Shown: positions 17,203-25,673 of the stretch, in pieces
Layout: every line of letters begins with the position of its first letter
Position numbering within the stretch: position 1 is the first letter of the stretch
DNA from: Serpens sp964410065
GTDB lineage: Bacteria; Pseudomonadota; Gammaproteobacteria; Pseudomonadales; Pseudomonadaceae
Assembly (NCBI GenBank): GCA_964410065.1
Contig: CAYPFO010000009.1
Location: 1-64,000, forward strand
DNA: 64,000 bases
Reading direction: 5' to 3'
Program-made: the position numbers and the translations under genes
The notes under the pieces: generated by a model
Seen by the model: only the letters and a program-made list of their open reading frames with translations
Databases searched by the model: none
What the model was told of the DNA's origin: nothing

Positions 17203-17712
17203 ATGAACTATGACCAAACTGACCAATCGATGCCCAACGTACAAGGGTTCGAGCGTACGGCTTCAATCGTGGGCGGTGTCATGCTGCTGGGGTGCGGCAT
17301 CCGCAAAGGAGGACTTGCCGGCCTGATCGAGATGGCCTTGGGCGGCATGGCCATCGCCCGTGGGGCGACGGGGCGGTGCGCCATGAAACGCGCGCTTTGC
17401 CAGGCCTGTGCCAAGGGAGAATATGGGGAGCATGGATCGGTTAGACACTCTGGCGAGACAGGCCAGGGAATGTCCTCGGGAACCGGTTCAGGTTCCTCTT
17501 CCGGTACTCGCTCAAGCTCCACCACCGGCTCCACTTCAGGAGCCGCCTCGGGGACTTCGCCCTCTTCTACTACTGGTACGCCCACAGGTAATGCGTTTAG
17601 CTCCACATCAGGTAGTGCTTCGGGGACTACATCTGGATCTGGCACTTTTTCAGGGAACGAGCCAGGCAAACACAACCCGTCGACGCCTCCAGGCGGCGCC
17701 AAAACACCCTGA
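17203..17712 (+). CDS. DUF2892-type membrane protein with Ser/Thr/Gly-rich tail
   Basis: A 169-residue protein. Residues 10-65 resemble the DUF2892 inner membrane domain (VQGFERTASIVGGVMLLGCG then a second hydrophobic Gly/Ala-rich segment). Four cysteines follow the membrane region, including the CQAC pair near residues 66-69. From about residue 90 the sequence is almost pure Ser, Thr and Gly with Pro, a low-complexity linker-like tail of about 75 residues. DUF2892 proteins are usually only 60-80 residues long, so the tail is unusual. A GGAGA ribosome binding site precedes the ATG. Function unknown. Confidence 0.75.
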   Translation: MNYDQTDQSMPNVQGFERTASIVGGVMLLGCGIRKGGLAGLIEMALGGMAIARGATGRCAMKRALCQACAKGEYGEHGSVRHSGETGQGMSSGTGSGSSSGTRSSSTTGSTSGAASGTSPSSTTGTPTGNAFSSTSGSASGTTSGSGTFSGNEPGKHNPSTPPGGAKTP

Positions 17713-17726
17713 TCCCCCACACGGCA

Positions 17727-17757
17727 AAGCCCCCGGCGCAACAGCTGCCGAGGGCTT
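17727..17757. terminator. Hairpin between DUF2892 gene and gltX
   Basis: AAGCCCCCGGC pairs with GCCGAGGGCTT with one mismatch across a nine-base loop. It lies between convergent genes and can act in both directions, although the T-run is short. Confidence 0.65.
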
Positions 17758-17815
17758 GTCGTATATCAAATGATTCGTGCTGGCGGCGCGAAGAACTGCT
17801 GCGCCAGCGACGCAG

Positions 17816-19297
17816 TCAGTCGATGGTCGCCACCAGCTTTTCCCATTCCTTCGTTTCTTTCTTGGAAACACCGCCAAGCAGCTCGATGGCCTGGCGCATG
17901 CGGAAACGGGAAAGATCCGGCCCGAGGATTTCCATGGCATCCAGTACCGACACCGAACTGGCCTGCCCGGTGATGGCGGGGAAGATCAACGGCATCAAAT
18001 CACGCAGTTTGAGATCCAGCGCGGCCGCCACATTCTGGATGATGGCGGTGATGTTTTCCTTGTTCCACTGACGCAAGGCTTCCAGCTTCCAAAGCAGCAG
18101 TTGCAGCGCTTGCCGGACCTGATCCGGCGAGAGCTTCTTGTGCTCGAACAGCTTGGCATCCAACGGCACCGCGCCCGAGAAGAAGAAGCTGGCCAGCGGA
18201 GCGATCTGGCTGAACGTCTCAACCCGGCCCTGCACATGCGGTGCGATCTGCATCAGATATTCGGGGTTCAGTGCCCACTTTTGAACCTCGGCCGCGAAAC
18301 GCTCGACCGGCAGTTCGCGCAGCCATTGCCCATTGAGCCAGGACAATTTTTCCAGATCGAAGATCGGCCCACCCAGGGAAACACGGGAGATATCGAAGTG
18401 TTCGATCATCTCGGCCAGGGTGAACTTCTCCCGCTCGTCGGGCATGGACCAGCCCATGCGCCCCAGGTAGTTGAGCATGGCTTCCGGCAAAAAGCCCATG
18501 CGCTCGTAGAACGTCACCGAGGTCGGATTCTTGCGCTTGGACAGCTTGCTCTTGTCCGGATTGCGTAGCAGCGGCATGTACACCAGCTGTGGCTGCTCCC
18601 AGCCGAAATATTCATACAACTGGATCAGCTTCGGCGCCGAGGGCAGCCATTCCTCGCCGCGCAGCACGTGGGTGATGCCCATCAGATGGTCATCGACCAC
18701 GTTGGCCAGGAAGTAGGTGGGCAGGCCATCGGTCTTCATCAGCACCTGCATGTCCATGCGATCCCAGGGTATTTCCACCTCACCGCGCAGCAGGTCCGGC
18801 ACCTTGCACACGCCCTCGGTGGGCATCTTCATGCGGATCACATGAGGCTCACCGGCGGCAACGCGCTGCTGCGCGTCTTGCGGGGCGATGTGCATGCAGT
18901 GACCGTCGTAGCGCGGAGTTTCCTTGTTGGCCATCTGCTCGGCGCGCACCTGATCGAGGCGCTCAGCGCTGCAGAAGCACGGGAAGGCATGACCCTTAGT
19001 GACCAGCTCATCGGAGTACTTCTTGTAGATTTCACCGCGCTCGCTCTGCCGGTACGGGCCATGCGGGCCGCCCACATCCGGGCCTTCGTCCCATTCGATA
19101 CCCAGCCAGCGCAGCGCATCATAGATCTGCTGCTCCGACTCGCGAGTCGAGCGCACCTGGTCGGTGTCCTCAATGCGCAGGATGAACTGACCGCCATGCT
19201 GACGGGCGAAACACAGGTTGAACAACGCGATATACGCGGTGCCGACGTGCGGATCGCCAGTAGGCGACGGCGCGATACGGGTACGAACGGTGGTCAT
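17816..19297 (-). CDS. gltX: Glutamyl-tRNA synthetase
   Basis: A 493-residue class I aminoacyl-tRNA synthetase. The HIGH-type signature PSPTGDPHVG is at residues 9-18 and the KMSKS equivalent is KLSKR near residue 250. The cysteine-containing zinc-knuckle-like stretch CFCSAERL is present. In many pseudomonads gltX is followed by tRNA genes; none is visible here, and the downstream neighbour is a convergent DUF2892 gene. The region upstream carries a transposase remnant. Confidence 0.97.
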   Translation of the reverse strand: MTTVRTRIAPSPTGDPHVGTAYIALFNLCFARQHGGQFILRIEDTDQVRSTRESEQQIYDALRWLGIEWDEGPDVGGPHGPYRQSERGEIYKKYSDELVTKGHAFPCFCSAERLDQVRAEQMANKETPRYDGHCMHIAPQDAQQRVAAGEPHVIRMKMPTEGVCKVPDLLRGEVEIPWDRMDMQVLMKTDGLPTYFLANVVDDHLMGITHVLRGEEWLPSAPKLIQLYEYFGWEQPQLVYMPLLRNPDKSKLSKRKNPTSVTFYERMGFLPEAMLNYLGRMGWSMPDEREKFTLAEMIEHFDISRVSLGGPIFDLEKLSWLNGQWLRELPVERFAAEVQKWALNPEYLMQIAPHVQGRVETFSQIAPLASFFFSGAVPLDAKLFEHKKLSPDQVRQALQLLLWKLEALRQWNKENITAIIQNVAAALDLKLRDLMPLIFPAITGQASSVSVLDAMEILGPDLSRFRMRQAIELLGGVSKKETKEWEKLVATID

Positions 19298-19299
19298 GG

Positions 19300-19510
19300 C
19301 GACTCTCGAAGCGGAGGATGAATCAGGGGCGGGATGTTAGCAGTGCGAACAAACAGGCTCCAGCAGGAGTAAAAAGAAAGGTTCATCGCGCTTTCCCCGG
19401 GGACGGCGGCCTTGATTTTCAGGAAGAAGTAGTCCGAGTCCCGAAAGCCATAGGCCATGCGCTTGATGACCTTGATGCGGTTGTTAACGCCCTCGAGGAC
19501 GCTGGGACAG
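19300..19510 (-). pseudogene. C-terminal remnant of an ISL3-family transposase
   Basis: Read on the minus strand from about 19510, one frame gives a stretch containing VLEGVNNRIKVIKRMAYGFR followed by DSDYFFLKIKAA. This matches the highly conserved C-terminus of ISL3-family (IS1396/ISPpu12-like) transposases. No start codon or catalytic DDE part is present. The homology fades towards gltX, within about 100 bases of its start. It is therefore a scar, not an active element. It lies exactly between wzz and gltX. Confidence 0.8.
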
Positions 19511-19517
19511 AACCAAT

Positions 19518-19545
19518 AAAAAAGCCGGATACCCCGGCCTTTTTT
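19518..19545 (-). terminator. Terminator downstream of wzz
   Basis: A GCCGG/CCGGC stem flanked by six A and six T gives an intrinsic terminator 38 bases after the wzz stop. It separates wzz from the transposase remnant. Confidence 0.85.
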
Positions 19546-19582
19546 GAACCGTCTGATCGATGGTTGACCAGTATCGTTGATA

Positions 19583-20632
19583 CTACTGACTCTTGATCAA
19601 ACGCCGAATCAAAGCTAAGAACACCCCGAGCATGCCGCCGAGGACTAAGCCCAGAGCCATAATCAAGCCCTTTTTCGGTTTGATTGGCGTTTCCGGAATC
19701 TGAGCCGGGCTGTCCAGCGTGAATACTGCTACGTTTTCTGGGGAAATATCCACGCCCTTGAGGAACTCATGCTGCTCTTGAAGGCTGCGTAGTTCGGGGA
19801 TAAAGGGGTCGTCTGATTGACGATTCTTCAGTACTTCAAGCTCCGCACGAATTGCTTTCGCACCACGCAGGTAAATAGGACTCCCGTTGGCAATAGAGCT
19901 GGAAGCACTTGTAGAAATGGTTTGCCAAGAGGAAATTTGTGCCTCTTCGAGCCCAATCGAATGAGCTACGTTGAGCGCCTCTTCCAAGATGGCCACCTGG
20001 TCTTCCCGGCGCTGTTTTGCTGTATGGCGTAGGGCTTCAATCTGACGTTCCACGTCCTGAGCCTGCGCAAAAATCTCGCTCGCTACGTTCCGCTGCATAT
20101 TGACTTCTGTTTTTTCAGAAGCCTGTGCCACCAACAAGTTGGTCCATTCGGCAGCCACTTGAGGGTCGGAGTTTTCTACCCGCACTTCCCAGTATTCGGG
20201 GCGTTGCTTATTCGGAGCAGTAATCGTTAGCTGTTTATTAAATCTGCTCCAAAGCGCATCTTCTGGCGCTGCTCTATCCGCATCACTTAAAGAGGGCAGA
20301 TAGATTTCATTGAAAAAGCTACGGCGAAGCGACTCTGAGGTAAGGCTGCGAGTAAAAACACCGTATATCGCCTCGACAGTGAAGGGCTTCAACCCCACTC
20401 GTTCATTACGGCCCAAGTTATATTCAGCGATATCTGAAAGGTGCGGCGGCAATAAGCTGGCCTTGGTCTCATAGACTGGCTTACTCAAAAAAGCGTAAGC
20501 AGTAGCACAGGACGCCACTACGATTGTCACGGCAATAATGAGCAGCTTCTGTGCCCACAGCCCTTTGACCAGCTCTACCAGATCAATTTCATCGCTCTGA
20601 TAGGCGCTCTGATTAGCGACTTGTTCCTGCAT
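19583..20632 (-). CDS. wzz: Wzz-type O-antigen chain-length regulator
   Basis: A 349-residue polysaccharide co-polymerase. Transmembrane segments lie at about residues 31-52 and 320-342, enclosing a large periplasmic coiled-coil-rich domain. The proline-rich PAQIPETPIKPKKG motif before the second segment is the Wzz signature. Wzz sets the O-antigen modal length together with Wzy. Its base composition is clearly more AT-rich than its neighbours, as is usual for O-antigen loci. No glycosyltransferase, wzx or wzy gene follows; the next gene is gltX after a transposase scar. Confidence 0.9.
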   Translation of the reverse strand: MQEQVANQSAYQSDEIDLVELVKGLWAQKLLIIAVTIVVASCATAYAFLSKPVYETKASLLPPHLSDIAEYNLGRNERVGLKPFTVEAIYGVFTRSLTSESLRRSFFNEIYLPSLSDADRAAPEDALWSRFNKQLTITAPNKQRPEYWEVRVENSDPQVAAEWTNLLVAQASEKTEVNMQRNVASEIFAQAQDVERQIEALRHTAKQRREDQVAILEEALNVAHSIGLEEAQISSWQTISTSASSSIANGSPIYLRGAKAIRAELEVLKNRQSDDPFIPELRSLQEQHEFLKGVDISPENVAVFTLDSPAQIPETPIKPKKGLIMALGLVLGGMLGVFLALIRRLIKSQ

Positions 20633-20730
20633 TCGTTACCCCAGCGAGCCATATTCAAAAAGCGGCATCTTACCATGCGCTCCCTTTGACGATGGGGAAA
20701 AATGAACTCCACCGTGCACGTGAATTGCTC

Positions 20731-21021
20731 TCAACCACCGGGCAGTTTTGAATTATTTTTTTGACGACTATCGGCCAGCATTCGCGATAAAACCTGCTGG
20801 CGATGATGCATTCGCATATAAACAGCGCTACCCAGCAGCGGCCCAACAAACAGCCCCACCAGGAAGGCAAGAACAAGAAAACTGGCCAAGGGCAGCATTG
20901 CGCTGCTTTGCCCGAACAGCGTCAACGCGACGGGCTGGCGGTTTTCCAAGATGAAAATGATGATAAAGAGCCCGACCAGCAAGGCGGCAGCACCTAGCAA
21001 CAAACGCTTGATGATTTTCAC
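20731..21021 (-). CDS. LapA family (DUF1049) inner membrane protein
   Basis: A 96-residue protein with two hydrophobic segments (residues 6-27 and 42-66) and a basic C-terminal tail. The order ihfB-lapA-wzz is typical of pseudomonads. In E. coli LapA works with LapB in lipopolysaccharide assembly control. The start is GTG at 21021, preceded by GAGGAA. It lies 30 bases after ihfB. Confidence 0.88.
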   Translation of the reverse strand: MKIIKRLLLGAAALLVGLFIIIFILENRQPVALTLFGQSSAMLPLASFLVLAFLVGLFVGPLLGSAVYMRMHHRQQVLSRMLADSRQKNNSKLPGG

Positions 21022-21051
21022 GCGAGATTCCTCGGCTTGCTGGAAGGCAGA

Positions 21052-21336
21052 TTATTCGTCTTCATTCACCCGATCGCGCAATTCCTTACCGGGCTTGAAG
21101 TGCGGTACGAATTTGCCATCCAGGCTGACGGACTGGCCGGTCTTGGGGTTGCGGCCGACACGTGGGGCGCGGTAGTGGAGCGAGAAGCTGCCAAACCCGC
21201 GAATCTCGATACGATCCCCCGTGGCCAGAGCTTGCGACATCTGCTCGAGCATGGTTTTGATGGCCAGTTCGACATCTTTCGACGAGAGCTGCCCCTGTTG
21301 CGTGACAATCCGTTCGATCAACTCCGACTTGGTCAT
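21052..21336 (-). CDS. ihfB: Integration host factor subunit beta
   Basis: A 94-residue HU/IHF-family DNA-bending protein. The GFGSF motif near residue 47 and the arm region APRVGRNPKTG near residues 57-67 are typical, and MTKSELIERI identifies the beta subunit. It pairs with IhfA to bend DNA at promoters and recombination sites. In most pseudomonads rpsA lies directly upstream; here the upstream gene is dinG. The ATG has AAGGGAAAA upstream. Confidence 0.96.
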   Translation of the reverse strand: MTKSELIERIVTQQGQLSSKDVELAIKTMLEQMSQALATGDRIEIRGFGSFSLHYRAPRVGRNPKTGQSVSLDGKFVPHFKPGKELRDRVNEDE

Positions 21337-21509
21337 GGTTTTCCCTTCTTTTTCAAGCGGCTAGACCAACATTTGCAATTGGTTTTAGCATGCTGAACAG
21401 AATTTGAACAGCCCATGTCGGGTTATCGGAAAAAGTGGCTCTCCAGAATGACGACGCAGGCACGGCCTTGCGTCATCGCAGAGCTGTGGCCTGGTTTACG
21501 AAGGTAACG

Positions 21510-23654
21510 TTATTCGATCTCGCGGCGAAACGGCGGCAATGCATTGAGGATCGCCTTGCCATAGCGCTGGGTGACCACACGGCGATCCAGCAAGGTGATG
21601 GTGCCGCGATCCTGCTCGGTGCGCAGGAGGCGACCGCACGCCTGGACCAGCTTGAGTGACGCATCCGGCACGGTGATTTCCATGAAGGGATTGCCGCCAC
21701 GCGCCTCGATCCATTCGGCCAAGGCCGCTTCAACCGGATCATCCGGTACCGCGAAGGGTATCTTGGCGATCACTACATGCTCGCAATAGGCACCAGGCAA
21801 GTCGACACCCTCGGCAAAGCTGGCCAAACCGAACAACACACTTGGCTCGCCATCATCAACCCGCGCCTTGTGCTTGTTGAGGGTCTCCTGCTTGGACAGG
21901 TTGCCCTGGATCAATACCCGCTTACGCCAGTCCCGCTCCAGGCCATCGAACACGTCCTGCATCTGCTTGCGCGACGAGAACAGCACCAGAGTGCCGTGCG
22001 CTCCGCCTAACAGGCGCGGCATCTCGCGAATGATCGCTGCGGTATGTGCGGTGGCATCTCTCGGGTCCGCCTTGAGATCAGGCACATGCAAAATACCGGC
22101 ATCGGCATGGGCGAAGGGGCTGGGCACCACGGCGGTAACAGCAACGCGGGGCAGGCCGGCACGCATGCGAAACCGTTCAAAACTGTTCAGCGCAGTCAAC
22201 GTGGCCGAGGTCACCAGGGCGCCATGGGCCACATTCCACAGGTTACGGCGTAGGGTTTCGGCGGCCAGGATCGGGCTGGCGTTGACCTCGATGTCATACA
22301 GCGCGCCCGTTTCAGCCAGGGTCAGCCAGCGTGCCATGGGCGGGCTGTCTTGCGGATCCTCGACAGTGAAAGCGGTCCACAGCTCCCAGTTACCCTGGGC
22401 ACGGGTGAGCAGACTGCCAAACAACGGGTACCACTCTTCGGCCTGGGCACTGCTCAAGCCGTTGCCGGGTTCGTCATCCATGGACTCTTTGAGCAGTTCG
22501 GCGATCCGGGTGAACAGGTCGGTGAGCTTGGCAAAGCCTTTTTTCAGTTCAATACCCAGCTCGATCAAATGCTCCGGCACCACGCCGCCGACAAAACGAT
22601 GACGCGGCCGCTCACGGCCCTCCACGTCTTCCCCAGCCTTAAAGTCGGCCAACTGTTCGCAGGTGGCAAACATGAATTGCTGTTGGCTGCGCAGATCACG
22701 CGCCAATTCCGGCACGCCCTCGATCAGCCGGCCCAGTTCGCCGGGCAACGGATGCTGGGCGAGTAGCTTGGCGAGGTTCTTTTCCACCTGTCCAAGCCAG
22801 TCGGCGGTGGAGCGCAGACGGGAAAAATGCGCGAAATGATTGATGGCCTTGTCCGGCAAATGATGGCCTTCGTCGAAGACATAGATCGTCTCGCGCGGGT
22901 CCGGCAGGACCGCGCCGCCACCCAGGGCCAGATCGGCCAGTACCATGTCGTGGTTGGTGACGATCACATCGACCTTGGTCATGCCTTCGCGCGCCTTGTA
23001 GAAACTGCACTGCTGAAAATTCGGGCAATGCCGGCCCGTGCATTGACTGTGATCGGTGGTCAGTCGCGACCAGTCAGTATCGGCCAACTCCTGGGGCCAG
23101 CTGTCGCGGTCGCCGTCCCAACGGTTGCCGGCCAGTTTCTCGATCATCTGAGTGAACAGTTTCTGGCTGGCTTCATCGACATCCAGCTTGAAGCCTTCTT
23201 CTTCAAATAATTGTGCAGTGGCGCTTTGCGCATGCCCCTCCTGCAGCAGCAGGTCGAGTTTGGACAGGCACAGGTAACGGCCACGGCCCTTGGCCAGGGC
23301 AAAGCTGAAGTTCAAGCCGCTGTTGCGCATCAGGTCCGGCAGATCCTTATGGACGATCTGCTCCTGCAGCGCCACGGTAGCCGTGGCAATTACCAGGCGC
23401 TTGCCGGCGGCCTTGGCGGCGGGAATCGCGGCCAGGCTGTAGGCCACTGTCTTGCCCGTACCGGTGCCGGCTTCCACGGCGACGATGGCCGGCTCGCCGT
23501 CACGGCGGCCTTCATCATCGGTGGAGATGGCGCCAAGCATTTTGGCCACTTCGGCAATCATCAAACGCTGGCCGTAACGGGGCTTGAGGCCCTTGGCTTC
23601 AAGAAAGCGGGTGTAGGCGCCCTGGATCTGGGACTTGAGTTCGGTGCTGAGCAT
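21510..23654 (-). CDS. dinG: ATP-dependent DNA helicase DinG
   Basis: A 714-residue XPD-like superfamily 2 helicase. Walker A is at residues 61-69 (EAGTGTGKT) and the DEAH-equivalent box is FDEGHHL. Cysteines in the CTGRHCPNFQQC stretch and an earlier RYLCLSK cysteine are the likely 4Fe-4S cluster ligands. The C-terminal helicase motifs ACGRLLRTEQDRG are intact. DinG unwinds DNA-RNA hybrids and branched DNA. A near-perfect LexA box lies eleven bases before the start, indicating SOS control. Confidence 0.95.
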   Translation of the reverse strand: MLSTELKSQIQGAYTRFLEAKGLKPRYGQRLMIAEVAKMLGAISTDDEGRRDGEPAIVAVEAGTGTGKTVAYSLAAIPAAKAAGKRLVIATATVALQEQIVHKDLPDLMRNSGLNFSFALAKGRGRYLCLSKLDLLLQEGHAQSATAQLFEEEGFKLDVDEASQKLFTQMIEKLAGNRWDGDRDSWPQELADTDWSRLTTDHSQCTGRHCPNFQQCSFYKAREGMTKVDVIVTNHDMVLADLALGGGAVLPDPRETIYVFDEGHHLPDKAINHFAHFSRLRSTADWLGQVEKNLAKLLAQHPLPGELGRLIEGVPELARDLRSQQQFMFATCEQLADFKAGEDVEGRERPRHRFVGGVVPEHLIELGIELKKGFAKLTDLFTRIAELLKESMDDEPGNGLSSAQAEEWYPLFGSLLTRAQGNWELWTAFTVEDPQDSPPMARWLTLAETGALYDIEVNASPILAAETLRRNLWNVAHGALVTSATLTALNSFERFRMRAGLPRVAVTAVVPSPFAHADAGILHVPDLKADPRDATAHTAAIIREMPRLLGGAHGTLVLFSSRKQMQDVFDGLERDWRKRVLIQGNLSKQETLNKHKARVDDGEPSVLFGLASFAEGVDLPGAYCEHVVIAKIPFAVPDDPVEAALAEWIEARGGNPFMEITVPDASLKLVQACGRLLRTEQDRGTITLLDRRVVTQRYGKAILNALPPFRREIE

Positions 23655-23664
23655 GGGCGCGGAG

Positions 23665-23680
23665 CTGTATATATTTTCAG
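23665..23680. promoter_or_regulatory. LexA (SOS) box upstream of dinG
   Basis: CTGTATATATTTTCAG matches the CTG-N10-CAG LexA consensus with the typical AT-rich centre. It ends ten bases before the dinG start codon, so bound LexA would block dinG transcription. It lies between divergent genes and is about 57 bases from the start of the CopD-like gene. Confidence 0.88.
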
Positions 23681-23736
23681 TGTTTCACACGGGGCCGCTA
23701 TGATAGCGCGCCCCATCCATCAGCGGAGATTTACCG

Positions 23737-24201
23737 ATGAGCTCGTTTGCCTTGCTGTATGCCCTGCATCTATTGGCCGCCACGATCTGGGTAGGGGGCA
23801 TGTTCTTCGCCTGGATGATCTTGCGCCCGGCAGCAGGTACAGCCTTGCAGCCACCAGCACGTTTGGGCCTGTGGGCCGAAGTCTTTCCGCGATTTTTCCA
23901 CTGGGTGTGGGCGGCGGTAATCATTCTCCCGATCACGGGCGTAGGCATGCTGCACCTGCGCTTCAGCGGTTTCGAGACAGCGCCGACGTATGTACACCTG
24001 ATGATCGGCCTGTACCTGGCCATGCTGGCTCTGTTTTTACGCGTTTGCCTGTTGCAGGTCCCGCAACTGCGACGCGCCGTGGCGGAGCAAAACTGGTCGG
24101 CTGGCGGTGCCACGCTTGGCCACATACGGCGTCAGGTGGGCTTGAACCTCATGCTTGGCTTGGCACTGATGGCGATTGCCGGCGCCAGGCCACTGCTGTA
24201 A
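23737..24201 (+). CDS. CopD-like integral membrane protein
   Basis: A 154-residue protein with four hydrophobic segments. The ALHLLAATIWVGGMFFAWM opening and HWVWAAVIILPITG in the second segment fit the copper-resistance D domain family. Conserved histidines lie within the membrane helices. It is a stand-alone CopD domain with no copC beside it, so a copper role is only suggested. It is divergent from dinG. Confidence 0.75.
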   Translation: MSSFALLYALHLLAATIWVGGMFFAWMILRPAAGTALQPPARLGLWAEVFPRFFHWVWAAVIILPITGVGMLHLRFSGFETAPTYVHLMIGLYLAMLALFLRVCLLQVPQLRRAVAEQNWSAGGATLGHIRRQVGLNLMLGLALMAIAGARPLL

Positions 24202-24260
24202 CCGCCTTCCGGGCAAGCTCCTCGCAGGTAACGAGGAAGCGCAGCCCGGATGGCAGCCCA

Positions 24261-24893
24261 TCACTGCATCTGCGCTTCGACGGCAGCCTCGACGCGGCGG
24301 TTGATAGCGCGACCTTCTTCGGTCTCGTTATCCGCCACCGGACGCGCTTCGCCATAACCGATAGCATCCACACGTCCGCCTTGCACGCCGTACTGGTTGA
24401 CCAGCACTTCACGCACAGCCATGGCCCGTCGCTCGGAGAGCTGCTGGTTATAACTGTCGGTACCCACCGAGTCGGTGTGTCCTTCCACAACCGTAGTGGT
24501 CTGCGGGAACTGCTTCATGAATTCCGCCAGATCGCGGATATCGTCAAAGCTACCTTCCTTGACCACCGCCTTGTCGAAGTCGAACTTCACATCCAGCTCG
24601 ACCCGCACCGTTTCGGCGACCGGTTCGGGTGCTGGCTCCGGAATCGGCTCCGGCTCGGTATAGGCCACGACTTCTTCGCCCTGACCGTGCACCCAGCAGT
24701 AACCACCCGCGGTGACCGCCGCGACGAGCGCCCCCCATCCCGCATAGCTGCTGCTTTCAAAAGCCCCCAGCGCCGCGCCAGTGACACCACCGAGGGCTGC
24801 ACAGGTAGGCCAGTCACTTTTTTGTACGCCCGCGCAACCGCTCAGTACGCTTGTTACTACCAACAACGGTACCGCTTTCCTTACGATGCTCAT
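24261..24893 (-). CDS. OmpA-family outer membrane lipoprotein
   Basis: A 210-residue protein with a lipoprotein signal (VTSVLSGC, lipidation at Cys20), a small glycine-rich segment, a Pro/Glu-rich linker (EPEPIPEPAPEP) and an OmpA-like peptidoglycan-binding domain from about residue 98 to the end (VEGHTDSVGTDSYNQQLSERRA). The ATG at 24893 with AGGAGG upstream is preferred over an in-frame start at 24977. It would anchor the outer membrane to peptidoglycan. The 295 bases upstream hold its promoter, a small CGGCGA/TCGCCG hairpin near 25002 and no gene I can support. Confidence 0.87.
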   Translation of the reverse strand: MSIVRKAVPLLVVTSVLSGCAGVQKSDWPTCAALGGVTGAALGAFESSSYAGWGALVAAVTAGGYCWVHGQGEEVVAYTEPEPIPEPAPEPVAETVRVELDVKFDFDKAVVKEGSFDDIRDLAEFMKQFPQTTTVVEGHTDSVGTDSYNQQLSERRAMAVREVLVNQYGVQGGRVDAIGYGEARPVADNETEEGRAINRRVEAAVEAQMQ

Positions 24894-25188
24894 GGATGCC
24901 TCCTGATGAATCGGCTCGAACCGATACCCAGCAGTTAAGACAGCGCAACGGAAGTACGCTAGGCGAGAATATTTCACCGCCCCGAGCCATAGATACCCCG
25001 GCGATCCAACACGTCGCCGGGCCGCACCTTGTTAGTGCGGAACAGGTTCCAGGAGGTTCCGTGTGAAAGGGAGGGCGCGTCGAATCAGAGCGGGGGTTAG
25101 AGAGCATTTTCTTTGCAACGGCTAATTGGGATACAGTCGAAGATCCAAAACGATCAACCGCATCCGTGCTGCACTACCGGTGGTAACC

Positions 25189-25656
25189 ATGAGTCCTGCC
25201 TGCCCCTGCGCCAGTGGCCTGCCACTGGCAGATTGCTGTAGTCCTTATCACGCCGGCCTCCCGGCCCCCAGTGCCGAACGGCTCATGCGCTCGCGCTACA
25301 GCGCTTATGTGCTGGGTTTGATTGACTACCTGGTGGACACCACGCTGCCAGCCCAGCAAGCCGGACTGGATCGCTCCGGCATGGCGGCTTGGAGCGCCCA
25401 AAGCGTCTGGCTAGGACTCGAAGTGGAAAACACTGAAGTGCTCGGCGGGCAGCCCGAGCATGCCTTTGTCAGCTTTACAGCGCGCTGGCACGACGGCGAG
25501 GCCGAACAGCACTCCCATGAACGCTCTGCCTTCGTTCAACACCAGGGCCGCTGGTATTTTCTCGACCCCACGGTGCCACTCAAGGCGGGACGAAACGACC
25601 CCTGCCCCTGTGGCAGTGGGGAAAAATTCAAGAAGTGTTGCGGCCCGTTTGTGTAA
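25189..25656 (+). CDS. YchJ family metal-binding protein
   Basis: A 155-residue YchJ/UPF0225 protein. An N-terminal zinc-binding motif CPCASGLPLADCC is followed by an NTF2-like middle domain and a C-terminal SEC-C motif CPCGSGEKFKKCC. SEC-C motifs bind zinc and, in SecA, contact SecB and ribosomes. The ATG at 25189 is chosen because the family begins just before the first cysteine motif. Its last 50 coding bases are almost identical to those of the small SEC-C gene at 26832. Confidence 0.9.
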   Translation: MSPACPCASGLPLADCCSPYHAGLPAPSAERLMRSRYSAYVLGLIDYLVDTTLPAQQAGLDRSGMAAWSAQSVWLGLEVENTEVLGGQPEHAFVSFTARWHDGEAEQHSHERSAFVQHQGRWYFLDPTVPLKAGRNDPCPCGSGEKFKKCCGPFV

Positions 25657-25673
25657 ACGATCATCCGGCAGCA

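Noticed and set aside
17700..17815. tRNA genes expected near gltX
   Set aside because: No tRNA-like T-loop with matching acceptor stem was found between the DUF2892 gene and gltX or upstream of gltX.
19318..19596. 92-codon plus-strand open frame between gltX and wzz
   Set aside because: It is the antisense of the transposase remnant and runs through the wzz terminator. The minus-strand reading gives the recognisable transposase sequence instead.
21446..21476. Imperfect inverted repeat ATGACG/CGTCAT downstream of dinG
   Set aside because: Only six base pairs are continuous and there is no T-run. It may be a weak terminator but is not strong enough to list.
23211..24938. 575-codon open frame spanning dinG, the CopD gene and the OmpA gene
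   Set aside because: It crosses three genes and a LexA box; no start signal or homology is seen.
24894..25188. Possible structured RNA gene upstream of the OmpA lipoprotein
   Set aside because: Short hairpins are present but no 4.5S, 6S or tmRNA signature was recognised.
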